A stretch of DNA of 64,000 nt, from assembly GCA_934101425.1 (NCBI GenBank), contig CAKOQQ010000006.1:1-64000 (forward strand), in the 5' to 3' direction. The notes under the pieces were generated by a model. That model had not been told where the DNA came from and ran no database searches. It saw nothing but the letters and a program-made list of their open reading frames with translations. The position numbers were made by a program, and so were the translations under genes. This DNA is from an uncultured Bacilli bacterium. Lineage in GTDB: Bacteria > Bacillota_I > Bacilli_A > RF39 > UBA660. Shown here in pieces: positions 52,234 to 60,564 of this stretch. The stretch's first letter is position 1, and each line of letters begins with the position of its first letter.

Positions 52234-53876
52234 TGAAAGAAAAGATTGTTGAAGAAATATATAATATATTAAATAAAGAAGTAGAACCTACTGATATAAT
52301 AGTAGAAAAACCTAAAGATAGAAAACTAGGAGATTATTCAATTCCTTGTTTCTCTTTAGCTAAAAAATTAAGAAAAAATCCTAATATTATAGCTGAAGAA
52401 ATTAGTAAAAAGTTAAGTTTAAAAAGTGAAGTATTAAATGGATATTTAAATGTTTTTATTGATAAAAATAGTTTCACAAAAGAATTACTTGAAAAAATAA
52501 GTATAGAAAAAGAAAATTATGGTAGTAATAAAAGTGGTGAAGGAAAAACTATAGTAATAGACTATTCTTCTCCTAATATAGCTAAACCATTTGGTGTTGG
52601 CCATTTAAGAAGCACTGTAATTGGTGAATCATTAAGAAGAATTTGCTTAATGAATGGATATAATGTCGTTGGAATTAATCATTTAGGTGATTGGGGAACT
52701 CAATTTGGCAAACTTATATATGCCTATAAAACATGGGGGAATGAAGAAGCTTTAAATGAATCTCCACTTGATGAATTAAAAAGGATATATGTAAAATTCC
52801 ATGAAGAAGAAGCTAAAGATTCATCTATTACCGATGAAGGCAGAAAATGGTTTAAAGCTCTTGAAGATGGAAATGAAGAAGCTGTTAGTTTATGGAAAAG
52901 ATTTACTGAAGTATCTTTAAAAGAATTTAATAAAACATATAAATTACTAGGCGTTGATAAATTTGATAGTTATGCTGGAGAATCATTTTATAATGATAAA
53001 ATGGATTCTGTAGTAGAAGAACTAGAACAAAAACATTTACTTGAAGTAGATGATGGCGCTTCTATCGTAAGATTAGATAATATGCCACCAGCACTTATTA
53101 AAAGAAGTGATGGAGCTACATTATATATAACAAGAGATTTAGCAGCTCTATTCTATAGAAAAAAAACATATAACTTTACAGAAGCTCTATACTGTGTTGG
53201 TAATGAACAAACATTACATTTTAATCAATTAAATGCCGTAGTAGAAAAAATGGGATATGACTTTAGAGCAACTCATATAGGATTTGGTATGGTACTTCAA
53301 GATGGCAAAAAAATGTCTACAAGACATGGTAAGAGTGTAAAATTACAAGATGTACTTGAAGAAGCTATTGAGTTAGCTGGTAAATATATAGAAGAAAAAA
53401 ATCCTAATTTAGAAAATAAAAAAGAAGTTGCTGAAAAAGTAGGTGTAGGAGCAGTAATATTTAATGATTTAAAAAATTATAGAACTAGTGATATTGAATT
53501 TAATTTAGAAGAAATATTAAAGTTTGAAGGAAATACTGGTCCATATATACAATATACATACGCTAGAATTAATTCTTTATTAAAAAATAAAGAAATTAAA
53601 GAAATTGACTATACAAATTTAGACATAGATGAATATATTTGGAATATAGTACTTGACCTTTATAATTATTTTGATATAATTAGTAGGGCTAAGAAAGAAT
53701 ATGACCCATCTATAATTGCCAAATACTTAATTGATTTAGCCCAAGACTTTAATAAATTTTATGCAAATCACAGAGTTGGAGACGATAGTTTCAAATTGAA
53801 ATTATGTGAATCTGTTGGCATTGTAGTAAAAAGTGGAATGAGACTTCTTGATGTCGAAGTAATAAATCAAATGTAG
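52233..53876 (+). CDS. argS: Arginyl-tRNA synthetase
   Basis: ArgS charges tRNA-Arg. The 547-aa class I enzyme has DYSSPNIAKPFGVGHLRST (the HIGH-like GVGH), then HLGDWGTQFG, DGATLYITRDLAA, a KMSTRHG-like signature GKKMSTRHGK and a C-terminal anticodon domain (GPYIQYTYARINSL, FYANHRV). The start is GTG 52233 with GAGGTGAT before it. Confidence 0.96.
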   Translation: MKEKIVEEIYNILNKEVEPTDIIVEKPKDRKLGDYSIPCFSLAKKLRKNPNIIAEEISKKLSLKSEVLNGYLNVFIDKNSFTKELLEKISIEKENYGSNKSGEGKTIVIDYSSPNIAKPFGVGHLRSTVIGESLRRICLMNGYNVVGINHLGDWGTQFGKLIYAYKTWGNEEALNESPLDELKRIYVKFHEEEAKDSSITDEGRKWFKALEDGNEEAVSLWKRFTEVSLKEFNKTYKLLGVDKFDSYAGESFYNDKMDSVVEELEQKHLLEVDDGASIVRLDNMPPALIKRSDGATLYITRDLAALFYRKKTYNFTEALYCVGNEQTLHFNQLNAVVEKMGYDFRATHIGFGMVLQDGKKMSTRHGKSVKLQDVLEEAIELAGKYIEEKNPNLENKKEVAEKVGVGAVIFNDLKNYRTSDIEFNLEEILKFEGNTGPYIQYTYARINSLLKNKEIKEIDYTNLDIDEYIWNIVLDLYNYFDIISRAKKEYDPSIIAKYLIDLAQDFNKFYANHRVGDDSFKLKLCESVGIVVKSGMRLLDVEVINQM

Positions 53877-53885
53877 GAGGATTTT

Positions 53886-54323
53886 ATGAAATTGAAACAA
53901 CTATCAGAAGTAGAATTAGAATTATTATCATTACAAGATTTAGCAGAACTTATTTTAGAAGAAAATAAAACTACTTTATCAACTGCTGATATATTTAAAC
54001 ATATTTGTGAATTAAAAGGTTTAAGTGAAGATGTTTATAATAATAAAATTGGTGATTTTTATACTTCACTTATGACTGATAAAAGATTTATAATGTTAGA
54101 AGACGCTACTTGGGATTTAAAGAAAAAACATGTCGCACCAACAATTGAAGAAGACGAAGATGAAGAAGATATAGAAGAAACTGAAGAACCAGAAGAAATT
54201 GATGATGAAGAAAGCGTAGAACAAAAGCTAGAAATTGAAGATGATGATATAGATACAGGTCTAGATGATGATAGTGACTTATCTGATTTATCAATAGTTG
54301 AAGAAGAAGATTTGAATGAGTAA
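53886..54323 (+). CDS. rpoE: DNA-directed RNA polymerase delta subunit
   Basis: RpoE (delta) is an auxiliary RNA polymerase subunit unique to Bacilli. The globular N-terminal domain (LSLQDLAELILEENKTTLSTADIFKHI, GDFYTSLMTDKRFIMLEDATWDLKKKH) is followed by an extremely acidic disordered tail of Glu and Asp. Length is 145 aa. The order argS-rpoE is the one known in Bacillus. AGGAGG precedes the ATG. Confidence 0.94.
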   Translation: MKLKQLSEVELELLSLQDLAELILEENKTTLSTADIFKHICELKGLSEDVYNNKIGDFYTSLMTDKRFIMLEDATWDLKKKHVAPTIEEDEDEEDIEETEEPEEIDDEESVEQKLEIEDDDIDTGLDDDSDLSDLSIVEEEDLNE

Positions 54324-54334
54324 ATCTTCTTTTC
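54304..54334 (+). terminator. Terminator after rpoE
   Basis: AAGAAGATTT and AAATCTTCTT pair around an 8-base loop that holds the end of rpoE. The T run is interrupted (TTTTCTGTTT), so it may be weak. Confidence 0.6.
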
Positions 54335-54384
54335 TGTTTACTTTTTTAATCTTTTATAATAAAATAATTTAGTGAGGTGATACT

Positions 54385-55440
54385 ATGTTAGAAAGATTAA
54401 AAAACATAGAAACTAGATATTTAGAAATTAATAATGAATTAAGTAATCCTGAAGTATTAAGTAATATAAAAGAAACTACAAAGTTATCTAAAGAACAAGC
54501 ATTACTTAAAGATGCTTATAATATGTATCAAGAATATAAGAGTTTATCTAAACAAATTGAAGATAATAAGGAATTAGTAAAAGATAAAGAATTAGGAGAA
54601 ATGGCTAAAGAAGAACTTGTAACTTTGGAAGAAGAACTAGCAAATTTAAAAGCTAAAATAGAAGTAGAATTATTACCTAAAGATCCAGATGATATGAAGA
54701 ATGTAATTGTTGAAATAAGAGGTGCTGCTGGAGGAGATGAAGGTAACATATTTGCTGGTGACTTATATGATATGTATCGTCATTTAGCTGAAAAAGAAGG
54801 ATGGAAAATTGAATTATTAGATGAAGAAAAAAGTGAAGCTGGTGGATATTCATTTATTAGTTTTATGGTAAAAGGCGAAAATGTATATTCTAAATTAAAA
54901 TATGAATCAGGAGCACATAGAGTACAAAGAGTACCAGTTACGGAAACACAAGGTAGAGTACATACCTCTACTGCAACTGTTCTTGTTATGCCAGAAGCGG
55001 AAGAAGTAGATTATGAACTTGATATGAATGAAGTAAGAATCGATATAACAAGAAGTAGTGGTTGTGGTGGTCAAGGTGTTAACACAACAGACTCAGCAGT
55101 AAGACTTACGCATATTCCAACTGGTATCGTTGTATATTCACAAACTGAAAGAAGTCAAATAAAAAATAAAGAAAAAGCTATTAAAATACTTCAAACTCGC
55201 TTGTATGATTATTATAAAGAAGCAGAAGAAAAGAAATTAGGCGCTGAAAGAAGAAGCAAAATAGGTACTGGAGATAGAAGTGAAAAAATAAGAACATATA
55301 ATTATCCTCAAAATAGAGTAACAGATCATAGAATAGGATTTACTTTAAATTCATTAGATAGAGTAATGACTGGTGATTTAGATAAAGTCATAGATGCACT
55401 TATAACAGAAGATCAAGCTCGTAAATTAAGAGGAGAATAA
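54385..55440 (+). CDS. prfA: Peptide chain release factor 1
   Basis: RF1 ends translation at UAA and UAG. The GGQ motif is in SSGCGGQGVNTTDSAVRLTHIPTG, and the RF1-type recognition region is RVPVTETQGRVHTSTATV. Length is 351 aa. GAGGTGATACT precedes the ATG. prmC follows with overlapping TAATG, so the factor and its methylase are made together. Confidence 0.96.
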   Translation: MLERLKNIETRYLEINNELSNPEVLSNIKETTKLSKEQALLKDAYNMYQEYKSLSKQIEDNKELVKDKELGEMAKEELVTLEEELANLKAKIEVELLPKDPDDMKNVIVEIRGAAGGDEGNIFAGDLYDMYRHLAEKEGWKIELLDEEKSEAGGYSFISFMVKGENVYSKLKYESGAHRVQRVPVTETQGRVHTSTATVLVMPEAEEVDYELDMNEVRIDITRSSGCGGQGVNTTDSAVRLTHIPTGIVVYSQTERSQIKNKEKAIKILQTRLYDYYKEAEEKKLGAERRSKIGTGDRSEKIRTYNYPQNRVTDHRIGFTLNSLDRVMTGDLDKVIDALITEDQARKLRGE

Positions 55441-56153
55441 TGACTGATATTGAGTATTTAACTAAATATTTAGATAAAGATAAATTATCTTCTGGACTAG
55501 AAAGACTTAAAAATGGTGAACCAGTTCAATATATAGTTGGTAATGTAGATTTCTATGGATATATATTAAATGTAAATAAAAATACTTTAATACCTAGATT
55601 TGAAACAGAAGAATTAGTTAGTAGAACTATAAAATATATAAATAAATATTTTAATAAAAAAGTAGATATATTAGATATAGGTACAGGTAGTGGTAGTATT
55701 GCTATTACATTAAAAGATAAAGTATTATCAAATGTAGATGCAGTAGATATAAGTAGTGATGCATTAGTAGTAGCTAAAGAAAACGCTAAAAAGTATAATT
55801 TAGATATTAATTTTTATGTTAGTGACGTATTTAGTAATGTAAATAGAAAATTTGATGTAATTATATCTAATCCACCATATATTGATCCAGATGATAAGAT
55901 AGAAGATATAGTATATAATAATGAACCACATATTGCTTTATTCGCTAAAGATAAAGGTTTATATTTCTATAAAGAGATTATTTCTAAATCAAATAAATAT
56001 TTAAATAATAAATTTATAATGGCCTTTGAAATAGGTTATAATGAAGGCAAGGATATATTAGATTTATGTAAAAAATATTATCCAAATTCATATATATTAT
56101 TAGAAAAAGATTTATACGATAAAGATAGATATATATTTATCATTAATGTATAA
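55440..56153 (+). CDS. prmC: Release factor glutamine methyltransferase PrmC
   Basis: PrmC methylates the glutamine of GGQ in release factors. The N-terminus has GEPVQYIVGNVDFYG and TLIPRFETEELV. The SAM site is LDIGTGSGSIAI, and the catalytic NPPY is in ISNPPYIDPDD. At 237 aa it is shorter than usual (about 280) because the N-terminal helical domain is reduced. Its ATG overlaps the stop of prfA. Confidence 0.94.
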   Translation: MTDIEYLTKYLDKDKLSSGLERLKNGEPVQYIVGNVDFYGYILNVNKNTLIPRFETEELVSRTIKYINKYFNKKVDILDIGTGSGSIAITLKDKVLSNVDAVDISSDALVVAKENAKKYNLDINFYVSDVFSNVNRKFDVIISNPPYIDPDDKIEDIVYNNEPHIALFAKDKGLYFYKEIISKSNKYLNNKFIMAFEIGYNEGKDILDLCKKYYPNSYILLEKDLYDKDRYIFIINV

Positions 56154-56165
56154 TCTTTTTTCAAT

Positions 56166-56194
56166 TTGACAAAATACGTTAAATTGTGTATAAT
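56166..56194 (+). promoter_or_regulatory. Promoter of the NrtR-like gene
   Basis: TTGACA (56166-56171), 17 bases, TATAAT (56189-56194) is a perfect housekeeping promoter. Confidence 0.88.
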
Positions 56195-56207
56195 CGAGTG
56201 TACGATT
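56192..56207 (+). promoter_or_regulatory. Possible operator over the -10/+1 region
   Basis: AATCG-AGTGTA-CGATT is a palindrome with 5-base arms that overlaps the -10 box and start point. The overlapping GTGT-ACGATTA-ACAC is a second symmetry. It is well placed for repression by the gene's own product. Confidence 0.5.
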
Positions 56208-56225
56208 AACACAAAGGAGTATTGT

Positions 56226-56885
56226 ATGAAAGATTTAGTAAATTATAATGAGACATTAATAAGTATATTTAGTGTATTTGATGGAGAACTTAAAGTATTA
56301 CTACTTAGAAAGAAAACAGAACCATATAAAGGATACTGGATATTACCTGGTAATTTACTTAGATGTGATGAAACAATTGAAAATAATATTACAGACGCTG
56401 TATATGATTTAACTGGGCTTACAAATGTCTATATTGAACAAACATATTCATTTAGCGCATTAGATAGAAATCCAGATTATAGATTGATAGCTATTAGTCA
56501 TATTGGTCTTGTAGATAGTACAACTGTAGAAATAAAAAGAGAAGAAAGAGAAAATGTAGAAAGTGAATGGTTTAAAATAACTGATTTACCTAAACTTGCA
56601 TTTGATCATGAAATGATTTTAAATAAGAACATCAAATACTTATACTCAAAAATTATAAATAGTAATATATTAAAAATATTATTTCCTAGTGATTTTACAT
56701 TACCAGAACTTCAAAAGGTATATGAACAAGTATTAGATAAACCACTAGATAGAAGAAACTTTAGAAAGAAATTTATTGCATTAGATTTAGTTGAAGATAC
56801 ATTAGAAAAGAATACAGGATTTAATGGAAGACCTGCAAAATTATATCGTTTTAAAGATGATATTAAAGAAAGGAACTTATTTTAA
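56226..56885 (+). CDS. NrtR-like transcription regulator (degenerate Nudix plus winged helix)
   Basis: The 219-aa protein has an N-terminal Nudix fold (LLLRKKTEPYKGYWILPGNLL) and a C-terminal winged helix (LPELQKVYEQVLDKPLDRRNFRKKFIALDLV, then GRPAKLYRF). The Nudix box lacks the usual R-E-x2-E-E core (here TDAVYDLTGL), so it probably binds but does not cleave its ligand, as in NrtR regulators of NAD metabolism that sense ADP-ribose. The regulated pathway is inferred from family only. I use ATG 56226, after AAAGGAG, and not the frame from 56166, which would start inside the promoter. Confidence 0.85.
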   Translation: MKDLVNYNETLISIFSVFDGELKVLLLRKKTEPYKGYWILPGNLLRCDETIENNITDAVYDLTGLTNVYIEQTYSFSALDRNPDYRLIAISHIGLVDSTTVEIKREERENVESEWFKITDLPKLAFDHEMILNKNIKYLYSKIINSNILKILFPSDFTLPELQKVYEQVLDKPLDRRNFRKKFIALDLVEDTLEKNTGFNGRPAKLYRFKDDIKERNLF

Positions 56886-57367
56886 TGAATAATAGAGGTT
56901 GGGGACTTGAAGCTATGATATTATGGTGTGCAGTACTTGGAATACTTCTAATTGTTGCAACTGTAATGATAAATAGTAGTATAAATAATATGTATAATAA
57001 TACTAATTCTAGTTCTAGTGTAATAAAAAAAGAAGATAAGACTCCTACTAAAGAAGAAGATAATAATAAAAAAGATAATGAGGAAGTGTATAGTTCATAT
57101 TTAGAAAAAATGACAAGTGCTAGTAAGCTATACATTGAAAGAGAATATAATGACGCATTAGAACAAATAGATAATATGTATTTAACTACTACATTCTTAA
57201 TAAATAATGATTACTTATTAAGACTAGTAGATCCATCTAATAATTCATTAGAATGTATTGGATATGTAGAAGTAAAATATACTAATAATGAAGTAAATTA
57301 TAAACCATATTTGAAATGTGGTAGTGATTATGAAACTAAAGGATATAATTCTAGTCATTTAGAGTAA
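56885..57367 (+). CDS. Atypical pilin-like membrane protein
   Basis: The 160-aa protein starts NNRGWGLEAMILWCAVLGIL, a short basic leader followed by Glu and a helix like a prepilin but with W in place of F and Glu at +4 if cut after the first G. A lysine/glutamate linker follows. The C-terminal domain (YIEREYNDALEQI...CIGYVEVKY...YLKCGSDYETKGYN) has two cysteines and the layout of small pseudopilin domains. It may be a minor pilin with a non-standard signal or simply a membrane-anchored protein. Its ATG overlaps the stop of the NrtR-like gene. Confidence 0.65.
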   Translation: MNNRGWGLEAMILWCAVLGILLIVATVMINSSINNMYNNTNSSSSVIKKEDKTPTKEEDNNKKDNEEVYSSYLEKMTSASKLYIEREYNDALEQIDNMYLTTTFLINNDYLLRLVDPSNNSLECIGYVEVKYTNNEVNYKPYLKCGSDYETKGYNSSHLE

Positions 57368-57374
57368 AAAAGTG

Positions 57375-57402
57375 TTGACAAATGTATATAAATAATGATA
57401 AT
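57375..57402 (+). promoter_or_regulatory. Promoter of the str operon
   Basis: TTGACA (57375-57380), 16 bases, GATAAT (57397-57402) lies about 100 bases before rpsL. Confidence 0.8.
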
Positions 57403-57412
57403 ATATTTGTGT

Positions 57413-57455
57413 TTGATTTAAAGGTTTACATTAGTAAATCTTTAATTAAAATCAA
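57413..57455 (+). promoter_or_regulatory. Stem-loop in the rpsL leader
   Basis: TTGATTT and AAATCAA enclose AAAGGTTTAC-ATTA-GTAAATCTTT, giving a 17-bp interrupted stem with one G-U. ACAC-CTGG-GTGT follows at 57463-57474 just before the ribosome binding site. Such leaders often bind a ribosomal protein for feedback control; the binding partner is unknown. Confidence 0.55.
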
Positions 57456-57498
57456 TTTTGAAACACCTGGGTGTGTGTAAGAAGGAAGGAGGATAATT

Positions 57499-57915
57499 AT
57501 GCCTACAATAAATCAATTAGTAAGAAACCGTAGAAAAGACAAAGTTAGAAAAAGTAAATCTCCAGTTTTAGGTGTTGGTTACAACAGTAGAGAAAAGAAA
57601 CAAACAAGTTTAAATTCACCACAAAAAAGAGGAGTATGTACAAGAGTTGGAACTATGGCTCCTAAAAAACCTAACTCAGCTTTAAGAAAATATGCCAGAG
57701 TTAGATTATCAAATGGAATGGAAGTAACTGCTTATATTCCAGGAGAAGGACATAACTTACAAGAACACAGTGTAGTATTAATAAGAGGAGGTCGTGTTAA
57801 AGACTTAATCGGGGTTAGATATCACATTATTCGTGGTACATTAGATACTGCAGGAGTTGAAAAAAGAGGTCAAGCTCGTTCAAAATACGGAGCTAAAAAA
57901 GCTAAAAAGAAATAA
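57499..57915 (+). CDS. rpsL: 30S ribosomal protein S12
   Basis: S12 lies at the decoding centre. PTINQLVRNRRKDK, the TPKKPNSALRK-like block (here MAPKKPNSALRKYARVRL) and GGRVKDLIGVRYH are conserved. Lysine is kept at the streptomycin-critical position in PKKPNS. Length is 138 aa. AAGGAGG precedes the ATG. It is first of rpsL-rpsG-fusA-tuf. Confidence 0.98.
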   Translation: MPTINQLVRNRRKDKVRKSKSPVLGVGYNSREKKQTSLNSPQKRGVCTRVGTMAPKKPNSALRKYARVRLSNGMEVTAYIPGEGHNLQEHSVVLIRGGRVKDLIGVRYHIIRGTLDTAGVEKRGQARSKYGAKKAKKK

Positions 57916-57933
57916 TAAGTAAGGAGGACAAAT

Positions 57934-58401
57934 ATGCGTAAGAGACAAGCAACTAAAAGAGATGTGCTAGCAGATCCAATATATAATTCTAAATTAGTTA
58001 CTAAACTAATCAATAGATTAATGTTAGATGGAAAAAAAGGTGTGGCACAAACAATTTTATATGATGCTTTTGATATAGTTAAAGAAAAAACTGGTAATGA
58101 ACCATTAGAAGTTTTTGAAAAAGCTTTAGCTAATATTAAACCAGCTCTAGAAGTTAAATCTAGAAGAGTTGGTGGAGCTAACTATCAAGTACCTATTGAA
58201 GTAAGAGCTGATCGTAGTCAAGCACTAGGTCTTCGTTGGTTAGTACAATATGCTAGATTAAGAAATGGTCATTCAATGGCTGAAAATTTAGCAAATGAAA
58301 TAATTGATGCTTCAAATGGTATTGGTGCATCTGTTAAAAAACGTGAAGACACTCATAGAATGGCAGAAGCTAATAAAGCATTTGCTCATTATAGATGGTA
58401 G
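57934..58401 (+). CDS. rpsG: 30S ribosomal protein S7
   Basis: S7 starts assembly of the 30S head. RKRQATKRDVLADPIYNSKLVTKLINRLM, VKSRRVGGANYQVPIEVR and KREDTHRMAEANKAFAHYRW are typical. Length is 155 aa. The gene follows rpsL by 18 bases with AAGGAGG. Confidence 0.98.
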   Translation: MRKRQATKRDVLADPIYNSKLVTKLINRLMLDGKKGVAQTILYDAFDIVKEKTGNEPLEVFEKALANIKPALEVKSRRVGGANYQVPIEVRADRSQALGLRWLVQYARLRNGHSMAENLANEIIDASNGIGASVKKREDTHRMAEANKAFAHYRW

Positions 58402-58416
58402 GAAGGAAATTAGTAT

Positions 58417-60489
58417 ATGGCTCGTCAATATAGTTTAGATAAAATAAGAAACTTCGGTATCATGGCTCACATCGATGCTGGAAAAACAACTTGTACTGAA
58501 CGTGTACTATTCCATACAGGAAAAATCCATAAAATTGGGGAAACTCATGATGGTGCTTCTCAAATGGACTGGATGGCACAAGAACAAGAAAGAGGTATAA
58601 CTATAACTTCAGCTGCAACAACTGCTTTCTGGAAAAATCATAGATTAAACATTATTGATACTCCAGGTCACGTTGACTTTACAGTTGAAGTATCAAGATC
58701 ACTTCGTGTACTAGATGGTGCAGTAGCACTTTTAGATGCACAAGCTGGTGTTGAACCACAAACTGAAACAGTTTGGAGACAAGCAACCGAATTCAAAGTT
58801 CCTCGTATGATATTCTGTAATAAAATGGATAAAATGGGAGCAGACTTTGAATATAGTTTATCTACTATTGATAGTAGACTAGGAGTTAATGCAAAACCAA
58901 TTCAATGGCCTATAGGTGCTGAAAATGAATTCCATGCAATTATTGACTTAGTAACTAGAACTGTATATCAATATGATAGAAAACAAGAAGAAGAACCAAA
59001 AATTATCGATATTCCAGCTGATATGGTTGATTTAGTTGAAGAAAAAAGAAATGAATTAATCGAAGCAGTAGCTGAATTCGATGATGAACTTATGACAAAA
59101 TACCTAGATGGTGAAGAAATAAGTGTAGAATTAATCAAAAGAGCAATTAGAAAAGGAACATTAGCAGTAGAATTCTTCCCAGTACTATGCGGTACTGCAC
59201 TTGGAAATACTGGTATTAAATTACTTCTAGATGCTGTACTTGATTATTTACCAAGTCCACTTGATGTAGAAGCTATTAAAGGTGTAGATTTAGATGGTAA
59301 TGAAATCGAAAGACATCCATCTGATAATGAACCATTTAGTGCTTTAGCATTCAAGGTAATGACTGACCCATTCGTAGGTAAATTAACATTCTTTAGAGTT
59401 TATTCAGGACACTTAAGCAGTGGTTCTTATGTATTAAACGCTACTAAAGATGAAAAAGAAAGAATCGGAAGATTACTTTTAATGCATGCTAATAACAGAA
59501 GTGAAATATCTGATGTTTACACAGGTGATATAGCTGCTGCTGTAGGTTTAAAAGATACTACTACAGGAGATACATTATGTGATGAAAAGAAACCATGTAT
59601 TCTTGAATCAATGGTATTCCCAGAACCAGTAATCGAACTTGCAGTAGAACCAAAATCAAAAGCTGACCAAGATAAAATGGCTACAGCATTACAAAAGTTA
59701 AGTGAAGAAGATCCAACATTCAGAGCTTCTACAAATCATGAAACTGGTCAAACTATTATCGCTGGTATGGGTGAACTTCACCTAGATATCATCGTTGATA
59801 GAATGAAAAGAGAATTCAATGTTGAAGCTAATATTGGTAAACCACAAGTATCTTATAGAGAAACAATCACTCAAGCTGGTGAATGTGAAGGTAAGTATAT
59901 TAAACAATCTGGTGGTCGTGGACAATATGGACATGTATGGATTAAATTTGAACCAAATCCTGATAAAGGATATGAATTCGTTGATGCTATCGTAGGTGGA
60001 GTAGTTCCAAGAGAATACATCCCAGTTACTGACAAAGGATTACAAGATGCACTTAAAACAGGTGTACTTGCAGGATTCCCTATGATAGATGTAAAAGCAA
60101 CATTATTTGATGGTTCATACCATGATGTTGACTCATCTGAAATGGCATTTAAGATTGCTGCATCTATGGCACTTAAAGAAGCTAAAAACAAATGTAAACC
60201 AATTATTCTTGAACCTATTATGAAAGTTCAAGTAGTAGTTCCTGATGAATATTTAGGAAATGTAATGGGTGACATTACTTCTAGAAGAGGTAGACCATTA
60301 GGACAAGAATCTAGAGGAAATGCTTTAGCAATTGACGCTATGGTACCACTTTCAGAAATGTTCGGATATGCAACAAGCTTAAGATCAAATACTCAAGGTA
60401 GAGGAACATTTACAATGGTATTTGACCACTATGAAGAAGTTCCTAAAAATATCGCTGAAGATATTATTAAGAAAAATGGTGGAAATTAA
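58417..60489 (+). CDS. fusA: Elongation factor G
   Basis: EF-G drives translocation by GTP hydrolysis. G1 is AHIDAGKTT, G3 DTPGHVDF and G4 NKMDKMG. Domains II-V continue with FRASTNHETGQTIIAGMGELHLDI and SRRGRPLGQES. Length is 690 aa. GGAAGGAAATTAG precedes the ATG. Codon use is richer in GC than average, as in highly expressed genes. Confidence 0.98.
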   Translation: MARQYSLDKIRNFGIMAHIDAGKTTCTERVLFHTGKIHKIGETHDGASQMDWMAQEQERGITITSAATTAFWKNHRLNIIDTPGHVDFTVEVSRSLRVLDGAVALLDAQAGVEPQTETVWRQATEFKVPRMIFCNKMDKMGADFEYSLSTIDSRLGVNAKPIQWPIGAENEFHAIIDLVTRTVYQYDRKQEEEPKIIDIPADMVDLVEEKRNELIEAVAEFDDELMTKYLDGEEISVELIKRAIRKGTLAVEFFPVLCGTALGNTGIKLLLDAVLDYLPSPLDVEAIKGVDLDGNEIERHPSDNEPFSALAFKVMTDPFVGKLTFFRVYSGHLSSGSYVLNATKDEKERIGRLLLMHANNRSEISDVYTGDIAAAVGLKDTTTGDTLCDEKKPCILESMVFPEPVIELAVEPKSKADQDKMATALQKLSEEDPTFRASTNHETGQTIIAGMGELHLDIIVDRMKREFNVEANIGKPQVSYRETITQAGECEGKYIKQSGGRGQYGHVWIKFEPNPDKGYEFVDAIVGGVVPREYIPVTDKGLQDALKTGVLAGFPMIDVKATLFDGSYHDVDSSEMAFKIAASMALKEAKNKCKPIILEPIMKVQVVVPDEYLGNVMGDITSRRGRPLGQESRGNALAIDAMVPLSEMFGYATSLRSNTQGRGTFTMVFDHYEEVPKNIAEDIIKKNGGN

Positions 60490-60498
60490 TTAAAATGC

Positions 60499-60527
60499 TT
60501 GATATTTTAATTGCAATATTATAAAAT
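60499..60527 (+). promoter_or_regulatory. Probable internal promoter of tuf
   Basis: TTGATA (60499-60504), 17 bases, TAAAAT (60522-60527) lies in the fusA-tuf gap and would give extra tuf transcription. Confidence 0.6.
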
Positions 60528-60564
60528 ATTATATGTATAGATAAGAAAAAGGAGGAAATATAAT

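Noticed and set aside
56166..56225. Upstream start of the NrtR-like gene
   Set aside because: The extra residues would be translated from the promoter itself; AAAGGAG marks ATG 56226.
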